A stretch of DNA of 64,000 bases from Paludibaculum fermentans_A (GTDB lineage: Bacteria > Acidobacteriota > Terriglobia > Bryobacterales > Bryobacteraceae), in the NCBI RefSeq assembly GCF_051172195.1, contig NZ_JBPJAQ010000001.1:1-64000 (forward strand), in the 5' to 3' direction. The position numbers and the translations under genes were made by a program. The notes beneath the pieces are model-generated. The model worked only from the letters and a program-made list of their open reading frames with translations, searched no databases and was not told the DNA's origin. Position 1 is the first letter of the stretch. Each line of letters begins with the position of its first letter. This document shows, one piece after another, positions 12,807-21,095 of this stretch.

Positions 12807-13421
12807 TCATTGGTTGCCTCCACGCTTCTGGAAGACGGGTCCGTCGGGCGACACGCGTTCAAAGAGCGGCGCCAGTTCAACCGGCATTTCCTGGGTTTGT
12901 TCCGTGGCGAGGAGTCCGCCGGGCGCGAGGGCGCGGTGGAACATCCTGAGGACCTCGATGCGTTCGGCCGGCTGGAAGTGCAGCAGCACGTTTTTGCAGA
13001 GGACCACGGAGTAGCCTTGGCCGATCTCCTGAAGAGAGAGGAGGTCGTGGTGTTGAAAAGTGATGCGGCGGCGGAGCTTTTCAGCGGCGCGCCGTTGTCC
13101 GGATTCCGCATCCGGCTCGAAGTACTTCTCGAGGATTCCGTCCGGCAGGCGGGAGAGTTCCGCTGCGGGGTAGAGCCCAGCCTGGACGATCTGGGCAAAC
13201 TGGCCGGTGGGTTCGACGTCGGTGGCGTCGATGCGAAGGTTGCCGAAGGCGAAGTGGCCCATTTTCTCGGCGAAGAGAATGGAGAGCGTATAAGCTTCCT
13301 GGCCGGTAGCGGCGCCGGCATCCCAGATGCGGGGATGGCTGCGGCCGGCGATGATGGGGAGACTTCGCTCCACCACCTGCTCGAGAACCTGCAGATCGCG
13401 GAAGAAGAAGGTGAAGGCCAT
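12807..13421 (-). CDS. Truncated CheR-like methyltransferase
   Basis: This 204-residue protein contains only the C-terminal SAM-binding domain of CheR. It opens with TFFFRD, the equivalent of the (T/F)YF(Y/F)RE motif that normally begins the catalytic domain. The SAM site DAGAATGQEAYTL (34-46) is intact, and LCKNVLLHF replaces the usual CRNVLIYF. The N-terminal helical domain that recognises the receptor methylation region is absent. The start at 13421 has GGAGG about 8 bases upstream; a longer frame to 13460 lacks support. It lies between two MCP genes. It could methylate one of them, or be a decoy or a different methyltransferase. Confidence 0.85.
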   Translation of the reverse strand: MAFTFFFRDLQVLEQVVERSLPIIAGRSHPRIWDAGAATGQEAYTLSILFAEKMGHFAFGNLRIDATDVEPTGQFAQIVQAGLYPAAELSRLPDGILEKYFEPDAESGQRRAAEKLRRRITFQHHDLLSLQEIGQGYSVVLCKNVLLHFQPAERIEVLRMFHRALAPGGLLATEQTQEMPVELAPLFERVSPDGPVFQKRGGNQ

Positions 13422-13617
13422 GGTTAGACCTCCACCTTCCGCAGGGATGCAGCGGGCCACCGGCCGGCGGTGAGGACGCCCGCAAAGGGGAGCCAGGCGC
13501 CCTGCCGATTCCGCCGGCGATCGTTCCGTACTGCTGTTACTGCTTCGAGCTTCACTGTGTTTACTTCTTTGTTCCGAACAGCGGGCGGGAACCCGCTAAC
13601 TACTGGCGCCGACTGGA

Positions 13618-15717
13618 TTAGAGCCGGTATTTGCCGACGATGGACTGTAACTGGGCTGCCATGCGGCTGAGTTCGGCGGCTGCGCGCTGCGTCTCGGTGG
13701 CACCTTTGGTGGTGCTCTTGGCGGCATTGGCGACGCCGGCGATGTTGCTGGCGATGGACTCAGTTCCGTTGGCGGCGACACCGACACTGCGGCCGATCTC
13801 GTTCGTCGTGACGGTCTGCTCTTCCACAGCGGAGGCGATGCTGTTGGAGATGTCGTTGACCTGGTTGATGATCTCGCTGATCACTCCGATGGCCTTCACC
13901 GCGTCGCGGGTGCTGGTCTGAATGGCGTCGATCTTGCCGCCGATTTCCTCGGTTGCCTTGGCGGTCTGTTTGGCGAGTTCCTTCACCTCGTTGGCCACGA
14001 CGGCGAAGCCCTTACCGGCCTCTCCGGCGCGAGCGGCCTCGATGGTGGCATTGAGAGCCAGCAGGTTGGTTTGCTGAGCAATCGAGGTGATTACCTTAAT
14101 TACCTTGCCGATCTCCTGGCTGGAACCGCCGAGGCGGTTGACAGTGTCGTTGGTGGACTGGGCCACGGTGACGGCGTTCTTGGCGACGCGGGCGGCTTCG
14201 TTGGCGTTCTTGGCGATTTCGCGAATGGAGGCCTGCATTTGCTCGGCTCCGGCGGCCACCGCGCTGACGCTGCGGGACACTTCGCCGCTGGCGCCGGCCA
14301 CGACTTCGGCCTGAGTGGCGGTCTCTTCGGCGTTGCCGGCCATCTGATGGCTGACGGCGGTGAGTTCTTCCGAGGAGGAAGCCACGGTCTGGGTGCTCTG
14401 CGAGAAGCTGCGCATGTTCTGGTGCAAGTCATGCGCCATGCGGTTGATGTCGTCCTTGAGGCGAGCGTAGTCGCCACGGTAGGAGCCTTCGACACGCGCG
14501 GTGAGGTCGTTCTGGGCGATGCGGGCCAGCACGGCCGACGCTTCGTTCAGGGGTTCGATCACGGCATCCAGGGTCTGGTTGAAGCCTTCCGCCACTTTGC
14601 GGAAGTCACCTTTGTGTTTGCTGACATCGGCGCGCCGGCTGAGCTGGCCCTGAACCGCCGCATCCACCAGGGAGAGCGAATCGGCCAGGAGCATGTTGAG
14701 CGGCGTCACGATGGCATCGAGGGTCGAGTTGAAGCCAGAGATGATTTTGCGGAAGTCGCCGCGATGGACGCTGGCATCGGCACGGACGTCGAGGCGCAGA
14801 TTGGCGCCGGCGTCGGCCAGTTTCTCCACGTCCACCATGAGGCGTTTGAGATTGCCGCGAACTTCCTCGATGGTCTCGTTGATGAAGGCCTTTTTGCCTG
14901 GGAAGCGTTCGAGCGAAGCCTCGAAGTTGCCTTTGCCGAATTCCGCGATGCAGGCCATCGCCTTCTTCTTGACCGCGATGTGGCCTCCGACCATCTCGTT
15001 GACTCCACGAGCCATTTCGAGATAGGCGCCGGAGAACTGTTCCGCTGGGATCACTACATCAATGTCGCCTTTGATGTGTTCCGCAGACATGTGCTTCATT
15101 TCGCTGATGAAGCGGAACAGCGGCTGGGAGATTGCTTCAATGATGACGTTCACGCCTTCCATCCGAAGACGGGAGGATTCACTGATCCCGGGCGTGTCGA
15201 CGTTGAGCCTCGCGGTCAGTTCCGAGCGCTGTTGGGCGGCGGCCACGCGCGCCACTTCCTCGTGAACGAGGTGATCTTCCTCGGCCGAGGGGTCGAAGGT
15301 CTGGCAGACGCCTATGACCTCGCCGGTTTCGTTGAACCAGGGTACGGAATGCACCTTCAAATGCAGTGCCCGGCCGCGGACCTGGGCGCACGACAGAGCG
15401 GAAACCGCCTGTCGGGTTCGCATCGCCTTAGCGGCGGAACACGTGCCCTCACGGCACGCTGGGATGTCGATGAGATCCCAGACCTTGAGCCCCGCGCATT
15501 CTTCCACACGCCGACCAGCCAGCTGGGCCGCCTGCTGGTTGACGATCTGGATGTTGTGATTCTTGTCGGCCATCACCAGCGGCAGCGGGAAGTTGTCAAA
15601 AAACACGCGCTTCGCCGCATCTGTCGCCGCTCTGTCGGGCCGATCCATCAATGCGGAACCAGTTTGCCCTCCAAACTGAATTCCGAGACTTCTACTATCG
15701 CCTTCCACTCGTTCCAT
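13618..15717 (-). CDS. Soluble PAS-containing methyl-accepting chemotaxis protein
   Basis: This 699-residue receptor has no transmembrane segment, so it is predicted to be cytoplasmic. A PAS-like domain (about 34-145) carries C88, C93 and C110, resembling the cysteine pattern in the PAS of the long MCP. HAMP-like helical segments follow, including RADASVHRGDFRKIISGFN-type repeats. The C-terminal signalling hairpin is nearly identical to that of the longer MCP. GGAGGAG lies 8 bases before the ATG at 15717. It probably senses an internal redox, gas or metal signal through a PAS-bound cofactor; the ligand cannot be read from sequence. Confidence 0.92.
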   Translation of the reverse strand: MERVEGDSRSLGIQFGGQTGSALMDRPDRAATDAAKRVFFDNFPLPLVMADKNHNIQIVNQQAAQLAGRRVEECAGLKVWDLIDIPACREGTCSAAKAMRTRQAVSALSCAQVRGRALHLKVHSVPWFNETGEVIGVCQTFDPSAEEDHLVHEEVARVAAAQQRSELTARLNVDTPGISESSRLRMEGVNVIIEAISQPLFRFISEMKHMSAEHIKGDIDVVIPAEQFSGAYLEMARGVNEMVGGHIAVKKKAMACIAEFGKGNFEASLERFPGKKAFINETIEEVRGNLKRLMVDVEKLADAGANLRLDVRADASVHRGDFRKIISGFNSTLDAIVTPLNMLLADSLSLVDAAVQGQLSRRADVSKHKGDFRKVAEGFNQTLDAVIEPLNEASAVLARIAQNDLTARVEGSYRGDYARLKDDINRMAHDLHQNMRSFSQSTQTVASSSEELTAVSHQMAGNAEETATQAEVVAGASGEVSRSVSAVAAGAEQMQASIREIAKNANEAARVAKNAVTVAQSTNDTVNRLGGSSQEIGKVIKVITSIAQQTNLLALNATIEAARAGEAGKGFAVVANEVKELAKQTAKATEEIGGKIDAIQTSTRDAVKAIGVISEIINQVNDISNSIASAVEEQTVTTNEIGRSVGVAANGTESIASNIAGVANAAKSTTKGATETQRAAAELSRMAAQLQSIVGKYRL

Positions 15718-15774
15718 TACTTCACTCCTCCACGTGTACTTCTGCCAACTTCACTTGCCGGTTCGGGTGCCCGG

Positions 15775-16290
15775 CTAGCCCAAGGCTTCCGCGCCTCTTT
15801 TGTGGGCTCCAATGCCGGCCACCGGGCCGGAGGCTATCTCCACCGTCTTTTCGGTGTCGAGAATCAACAACAGCCGGCCTTTGAGTTTGAACACGCCGGT
15901 GATGAGTTCCCGGGCCGCGGGGTCCAGGTTATCCGGGGGTTTCTCAAAGGTGGACTCTTCCACTTCAAGGACGTCGCCGATCTCGTCGACCAGGAGACTG
16001 ACGGCGCCTTCCTGAACGCGAACGACCATGTTCATGGCGGTCTCTTCGTCGGCCCTGGAGGGCAGACCGAGGCGACCGCGCATATCCACCGCGGTGACGA
16101 TCTGGCCGCGGAGGTTAATTAGACCCTTGACCACGCCAGGGGCTAGCGGCACGCAGGTAAGTTCCTGATGGCGCAGCACTTCCTGGACATTCAGCACATC
16201 AATCCCGAAGAACAGGCTGTCGACGAAGAAAGTTGCGAACTGTGTTCTGGTGATCGTCCCGGCGGACGTCGAGGTTGCGGTTTCGTGCAT
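15775..16290 (-). CDS. cheW: CheW coupling protein
   Basis: This adaptor of 171 residues links MCPs to the CheA kinase. It shows the CheW fold signature: FFGIDVLNVQEVLR, then GVVKGLINLRGQIVTAVDMRGRLGLP, and a C-terminal LLLILDTEK. It carries a short N-terminal extension (about 15 residues) and a C-terminal tail of about 20 residues. The ATG at 16290 follows GAGGAG, and cheA ends 4 bases upstream, so the two are likely co-translated. Confidence 0.95.
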   Translation of the reverse strand: MHETATSTSAGTITRTQFATFFVDSLFFGIDVLNVQEVLRHQELTCVPLAPGVVKGLINLRGQIVTAVDMRGRLGLPSRADEETAMNMVVRVQEGAVSLLVDEIGDVLEVEESTFEKPPDNLDPAARELITGVFKLKGRLLLILDTEKTVEIASGPVAGIGAHKRGAEALG

Positions 16291-16294
16291 GGTT

Positions 16295-18940
16295 CTAGCT
16301 CCTCATTCCGGATCCGACTTCTTCCATCTCATTGAGGGCGGCGGCGAGCCGGGCGACGGAGCGGACCATTGACTCGCTGTCGAATTTCTTCAGGCAATCC
16401 TCGAAGGAGGAGTTTCCGGCCGCGGAGGCAGGCGGCTCACCGGGGGTGAGGGTGAGGAAGGGCAGGGTTTCGAGGCCCGGCTTTTCGCGCACGGCATGAA
16501 GCAGGGAGCGGCCACCGGCTGGCGGCAGATCATTGGATGCGACGATCACGTCGACCCTGCGCTGATCGAGGGTACGCAACACATCCTGTTCGTTTTCGGC
16601 CTCGACCACGCGATAGCCGGCCGATTCCAGATCGGAGCGCAGGAGCGTCCGGGAGAAGGCGGAGCCATCGGCGAGCAGGACGATGGGCATGTTGGCGGAG
16701 GACTTGCTTTCCTCGAACCAATCGGTGCAGGCGGTCTCGAGGACGGCATGCAGGTCGAGGAAATCGGTCACGTTGCCACCGACCACGGCGGAGCCGAGCA
16801 GGCCCATGCGGCCGGCGCGATGCTGAATGACGGCCGAATCCTCAACGATGTCGAGGATCTGGTCGACGACCACACCCACGCTGCGGTCCCTGTCGGTGAA
16901 GACGATGGCCTGGACTGGATCGCGGGAGAGCGAGTCGTCGGGCATGCCGGGCTCCAGGATGGAGGCCAGGGAGATGAGCGGCAGGATGGAGTCGCGGTAC
17001 TGGATGACCTTGTGGCCTCCGGTGTTCTCGAGGGAGGAGGCACGGAACTCTTCCAACCTGGCGACGAGCGTGAGCGGGACGGCGATGCGCTCGAGTGAGC
17101 CGGCGCGGAAGAGGACGAGGCGTTTGAGCTGGGAATCGGCGGCGGACTGGCTCTTCTGGGAGTCGGCGCGATTCTGTTCGGTGGAGCCGGTGAGGACGCC
17201 GGAGCGCTGGCCGATGCCGACGACATCGAGGATGAGGACGACCTTGCCGTCGCCCATGATGGTGGCGCCGGCGTAGGCGGTAAGCCCTTTTAATTGTTTA
17301 CTGAGCGGCTTGACCACGATTTCCTGGGTATCGCTGATGCCGTCCACGACGAGGCCGAACTGGCGGTCCTCCGCCTGGAGCACCACAATGTTGACGGCTT
17401 CAGGATTCTCGGGGGCCTGGAGTTTGAGGACCTCATTGAGATAGGCGATGGGCAGGAGTTGTTCGCGGCGGCGGTAGACCTTCGTGCCGTGGATGCGTTC
17501 GATTTGTTTGCCGCCCGCCTCGCCTTCGAGCCGGATGAGTTCGAGCAGGTTGACCTGGGGAATGACGAACCGTTCGCCACCGCTGGTGATGACGAGGCCG
17601 GGAATGATAGCCAGGGTGAGCGGGATCTTCAGGCGAACCGTCGTGCCGAAGCCTACGCGGCTGGTGACGTCGACGAGGCCACCGATCTTTTCGATGTTCG
17701 AACGGACGACGTCCATGCCGACGCCGCGGCCGGAGACTTTGGTGACCTGTTCCGCGGTGGAGAACCCGGGGTGGAAGATCAGGTTCATCGCTTCGCGATC
17801 GGTGATGCGGTCGAGTTGTTCGAGGCGCAGGACTCCGCGTTCGATGGCTTTCTGCTTCAGGCGGTCGAGGTCGATGCCAGCGCCGTCGTCGTTGATCTCG
17901 ATATTGACGTGGCCGCCCTCATGGTAGGCGCGGAGGAAGACCACGCCGGTGGGCTTTTTGCCGGCGGCTACGCGGACGGCAGGCGACTCCACGCCGTGGT
18001 CGCAGCAATTGCGGACGAGGTGGGTGAGAGGATCCTTGATGGCCTCGATGATCGTTTTGTCCAGTTCAGTGGAGGTACCGTCCATCTCCAACCGGATCTG
18101 TTTTCCCAGCGAGTAAGCGATGTCACGGACGACGCGCGGGAGTTTGTTCCAGACCACGCCGATGGGTTGCATGCGGGTCTTCATGACGCCTTCCTGCAAC
18201 TCGGTGGTGATGAGGTTGAGGCGTTGGGAAGTGGAATTGAGCGAAGCGTCGTCGTTCTGGGTGTTGTACTGGAGGACCTGGTTGCGGGCCAGCACGAGTT
18301 CGCCCACCAGATTCATGAGTTTATCGAGCAGGACGACATCGACGCGGATGGCGGAGTCGGCCACGGAGGAGGAATGCTCCTGACTATCCTGGGCGGTGAT
18401 GGGCTCAGGTGGTTCCGGGGTATTGTCCTGGTAGGAAGGTGGTCCGGATTGGGCGGCCTCGGCGACAACGGGAGCGACCTCGGGGGTCTTTACGGGCGGC
18501 GGAGCGGGTGCGGCGGGGGCCGGGGGCGCATGGTCGCCGTTCACCGGCGTCTCGGACTGCTGATAGACCCGCTTCAAACGTTCTGAAAGATCGCCATAGA
18601 GGTTCTCGCCCTCCTCGCCGTTCTCCTCGATGGAGGTCAGGATGGCCCGGACGGCATCGATCACTTCGAGGACGAGTGAGATGATGTGGCCGTTGGCGTC
18701 GAGTTCTCCAGCGCGCAACTTGCTGAGCAGGCTTTCGGCCGCGTGCGTTACGGTCTCGAGGTGTGCGAACCCCAGGAAGCTGCACGTTCCCTTGATTGTG
18801 TGGAACGTACGAAAGATGCTGCCAAGCAGCTCCACATCCTTAGGTCTGCGCTCCAGTTCGACGATTTCGTTGTCGAGCCTGGCCAGATTCTCATTGCTCT
18901 CAATGAGAAACTCACGAATGACTTCCTGGTCTTCCATCAT
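16295..18940 (-). CDS. cheA: CheA histidine kinase with two CheW-like domains and a degenerate receiver
   Basis: This 881-residue hybrid kinase runs P1 phosphotransfer domain (H47 in FRTFHTIKGTCSF), Pro/Ala-rich linker (about 130-185) with no recognisable P2, P3 dimerisation (195-260), and P4 ATPase (N311 in LVRNCCDHGVE, DDGAGID, GRGVGMD). A P5 CheW-like domain (about 445-580) and a second CheW-like domain (605-740) follow. A C-terminal receiver-like domain (751-870) lacks the phosphoacceptor aspartate: the aligned position is Ser802 in VASNDLPP, and the acidic pair is reduced to ADG. This last domain is therefore probably not phosphorylated. ATG codons at 18940 and 18937 are both possible. 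Confidence 0.95.
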   Translation of the reverse strand: MMEDQEVIREFLIESNENLARLDNEIVELERRPKDVELLGSIFRTFHTIKGTCSFLGFAHLETVTHAAESLLSKLRAGELDANGHIISLVLEVIDAVRAILTSIEENGEEGENLYGDLSERLKRVYQQSETPVNGDHAPPAPAAPAPPPVKTPEVAPVVAEAAQSGPPSYQDNTPEPPEPITAQDSQEHSSSVADSAIRVDVVLLDKLMNLVGELVLARNQVLQYNTQNDDASLNSTSQRLNLITTELQEGVMKTRMQPIGVVWNKLPRVVRDIAYSLGKQIRLEMDGTSTELDKTIIEAIKDPLTHLVRNCCDHGVESPAVRVAAGKKPTGVVFLRAYHEGGHVNIEINDDGAGIDLDRLKQKAIERGVLRLEQLDRITDREAMNLIFHPGFSTAEQVTKVSGRGVGMDVVRSNIEKIGGLVDVTSRVGFGTTVRLKIPLTLAIIPGLVITSGGERFVIPQVNLLELIRLEGEAGGKQIERIHGTKVYRRREQLLPIAYLNEVLKLQAPENPEAVNIVVLQAEDRQFGLVVDGISDTQEIVVKPLSKQLKGLTAYAGATIMGDGKVVLILDVVGIGQRSGVLTGSTEQNRADSQKSQSAADSQLKRLVLFRAGSLERIAVPLTLVARLEEFRASSLENTGGHKVIQYRDSILPLISLASILEPGMPDDSLSRDPVQAIVFTDRDRSVGVVVDQILDIVEDSAVIQHRAGRMGLLGSAVVGGNVTDFLDLHAVLETACTDWFEESKSSANMPIVLLADGSAFSRTLLRSDLESAGYRVVEAENEQDVLRTLDQRRVDVIVASNDLPPAGGRSLLHAVREKPGLETLPFLTLTPGEPPASAAGNSSFEDCLKKFDSESMVRSVARLAAALNEMEEVGSGMRS

Positions 18941-18953
18941 TGGATCTCTCCCC

Positions 18954-19448
18954 CTATCCTTGGACCGGTTTGCCGAGCATCAACGTCAAACGCCCCTCAG
19001 CGTAGCCGGTGATGCTTGCCGAAACGTCGAATCGCAGCAGTGGTGCTTTCATGGTCAGAGCTGCGTCGGCGGGCAATGAAGCAAGGTCGCTGCACACTTC
19101 GGCCAGCACAACGCGGGCTTCGTCGTGAAAGCAGCGTGAACAGATGTTCAGGACTTCCCGGATGGTCTCCATCAGGTCGTTGTCGAGTTTGCCGCTGCGG
19201 ATGGCGGTAGCGACAGCGAAAGGCGGGAAGACCAGCATCGCACCCGCGGCATTGGCGGCGAACACGAGATCGACGATGCACAGGCAGATGCGTCCTGTGG
19301 AGGACTCGCGGTAGACGCCGAAGACTTTTGCGACCTTAGGCCCCAGGTCGAGGGGTGGCGTCTTGGCGACGACTACTTTCCTGCCCAGTATTCCGGACAA
19401 AAGAGTCCCAATTGCAGTTACGTCTGGGAGCTTGGGTGGTAGGCTCAT
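18954..19448 (-). CDS. CheX/CheC-like protein, probable chemotaxis phosphatase
   Basis: This 164-residue protein resembles the CheX/CheC fold. The segment METIREVLNICSRC contains an E98-x-x-N101 pair in the position of the family's catalytic motif, and the C-terminal half has the beta-rich SASITGYAEGRL pattern. Similarity is weaker than for the cheX at 6063. Its ATG overlaps the stop of the second cheY (ATGA), so the pair is translationally coupled, which fits a CheY-P phosphatase acting on its neighbour. Alternatively it is a structural CheC-like protein without activity. Confidence 0.6.
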   Translation of the reverse strand: MSLPPKLPDVTAIGTLLSGILGRKVVVAKTPPLDLGPKVAKVFGVYRESSTGRICLCIVDLVFAANAAGAMLVFPPFAVATAIRSGKLDNDLMETIREVLNICSRCFHDEARVVLAEVCSDLASLPADAALTMKAPLLRFDVSASITGYAEGRLTLMLGKPVQG

Positions 19449-19810
19449 TGCTTAAACACCGTATTCAGAGCGAGCTGAAAGTGGTCAGCCGTGAAGGGCT
19501 TGCTGATCAGGTAGTCAGCGCCGGCTTCGGCGGCCTCGAGCCTCATTTCGTTCGTACATTCCGTAGTAACGAAGACGAATCGAAGGCCGGGGGTCTGCTG
19601 GCGGATGTTACGCAGGAGTTCCAGGCCCGACATGCCTGGCATGTTCCAGTCGCAGAGCATCAGGTCAGGAACGCTGCCCTTGACCATTTCCAGAGCTTCA
19701 TGACCTGTTGAAGCTTCCAACACATTTTCACTGCCGTAGCCGATTTGACGAAGCGTCCTGCGCACGATCATGCGCATTGCCTTGCTGTCGTCAACAACCA
19801 AGATGTTCAT
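19445..19810 (-). CDS. cheY: CheY-type single-domain response regulator (second copy)
   Basis: This 121-residue receiver has acidic pair D7/D8, phosphoacceptor D54 in LCDWNMPGMSG, a TTE motif, and the lysine in ISKPF. All phosphorylation residues are present. The ATG at 19810 has GAGGA about 8 bases upstream; an in-frame TTG 6 bases earlier is less likely. It is the first gene of the chemosensory operon, next to the divergent motAB genes, so it is the better candidate for motor control. Confidence 0.93.
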   Translation of the reverse strand: MNILVVDDSKAMRMIVRRTLRQIGYGSENVLEASTGHEALEMVKGSVPDLMLCDWNMPGMSGLELLRNIRQQTPGLRFVFVTTECTNEMRLEAAEAGADYLISKPFTADHFQLALNTVFKQ

Positions 19811-20222
19811 CGTCAATCCTCATCCGCCGCTGTTGAAGCGTCCGTGCACCCTACCCTGGAACTACTACTCGCTGGGTACCGGGTAGGTAAGTACCCCGAT
19901 GTCTTTTATTCGGCGCTCGCCGCAAATCGCATTAGAGTGATTTTCATAAATGTAGTTTTCCTCATATATCCAGATGGAGGAATCTAATTATATGTTTTAG
20001 TCTGGATTGTTTGATAGTACCTGAGCCACGGTGGTTTGAGGGGAATCGGGGGCCCTACCGGGCGGTGTAGGCAGCCTTACCTTTACCAAGAAGGTGCCTA
20101 ATGAAAATCCCCATGGGTGTCGATCACATGGTTTCTGGCTCGATAGCCTGGCGACCTGTGCTGCTCTGAGAGGTCGTCGGCGATTCGAGCCGCCTGACGC
20201 ATACTATACGCAAAGGTAATCT
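19811..20222. promoter_or_regulatory. Divergent control region between che and mot operons
   Basis: These 412 bases hold no gene and are more AT-rich around 19920-20010 than their surroundings. On the che side is a hairpin GGGTAC (19874-19879)/GTACCC (19891-19896), and GCCGAATAA (19906-19914, minus strand) resembles a sigma-28 -10 element, though no good -35 is found. On the mot side, bases 20069-20099 fold as a two-part stem (AGGC/GCCT and ACCTT/AAGGT). All assignments are tentative. Confidence 0.4.
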
Positions 20223-21095
20223 ATGTTTGTCATTATCGGCATCATTGTTGTATTTGGCTGCATCGGAGGAGGTTACTTTCTGGAAAAAGGTAACTTCATG
20301 GTGCTGCTCCAGCCGGCTGAACTCCTCATTATTGGAGGCGCGGCGGTGGGCTCGGTCCTGATTGCGAATCCGCTGAGCATCCTAAAGAAGTTGGTGAGCA
20401 GTAGCATTCAGGTTTTCAAGGGTTCGCGCTACACGGCGGCGGTGTACCTGGACACGCTGCGATTCCTGAGTGAGTTCTTCGATGCTGCGACGCGGCGGGG
20501 CCTGGTGAGCCTGGAAGACGACGTGGTGGATCCGTCGAAGAGCGCCCTGTTCCAGAAGCACCCGACGATTACGAAGAATCCGGAAGCGCTTTACTTCTTC
20601 TGTGACACGATGCGCAGTGTGCTGATTGGCGGCATCTCGCCCCACGATATCGACCACATTATGGAAGCCGACCTGGAAATCCTGCAGAAGAAGAGCAGGG
20701 CTCCGGCGGCGGCGCTCTCGACCATGGCCGACAGCCTGCCGGGCCTGGGCATTGTCGCGGCGGTGCTGGGTGTAGTGATTACGATGGGCGCGCTGGGCGG
20801 ACCGCCTGAAGAGATCGGCCACAAGGTGGCGGCGGCGCTGGTGGGGACGTTCCTGGGCATCCTTCTCTGTTACGGACTGGTCGGACCGATTTCGCAGAAC
20901 ATCAAGAAGCAGGTGGAGGACCAAAGCGAGTACTTCTCCTGCCTGCGGATGGCCCTGCTGTGCTATGTCAAGGACATTCCCCCGGCTTTGGCGCTGGAAG
21001 CGGCGCGGCGTTCGATTCCGCACAATGTACGTCCGACGTATGAGGCGATGGACAAGGCCTGCCGTGCGGCCAGGGGTGCGGGAGTGGCAGCATGA
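20223..21095 (+). CDS. motA: MotA flagellar motor stator protein
   Basis: This inner-membrane stator subunit of 290 residues forms the ion channel with MotB. It has two N-terminal membrane segments (about 1-20 and 28-50), a cytoplasmic region of about 110 residues with charged residues (RYTAAVYLDTLRFLSEFFDAATRRG-type), and two C-terminal membrane segments. The family block ADSLPGLGIVAAVLGVVITMG is clear at about 168-188. AAAGGTAA precedes the ATG. It overlaps motB by 4 bases. No flagellar structural genes are in view. Confidence 0.95.
   Translation: MFVIIGIIVVFGCIGGGYFLEKGNFMVLLQPAELLIIGGAAVGSVLIANPLSILKKLVSSSIQVFKGSRYTAAVYLDTLRFLSEFFDAATRRGLVSLEDDVVDPSKSALFQKHPTITKNPEALYFFCDTMRSVLIGGISPHDIDHIMEADLEILQKKSRAPAAALSTMADSLPGLGIVAAVLGVVITMGALGGPPEEIGHKVAAALVGTFLGILLCYGLVGPISQNIKKQVEDQSEYFSCLRMALLCYVKDIPPALALEAARRSIPHNVRPTYEAMDKACRAARGAGVAA

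Noticed and set aside
12451..12810. 119-codon minus-strand frame coupled to the CheR-like gene
   Set aside because: It has a good ribosome binding site and an ATGA overlap, but its product is rich in Arg, Ser and Pro with no domain. It was kept as a note in the gap entry only.
14071..16122. 683-codon plus-strand open frame
   Set aside because: Antisense to the soluble MCP and cheW. Its sequence mirrors the repeats of those genes and resembles no protein family.
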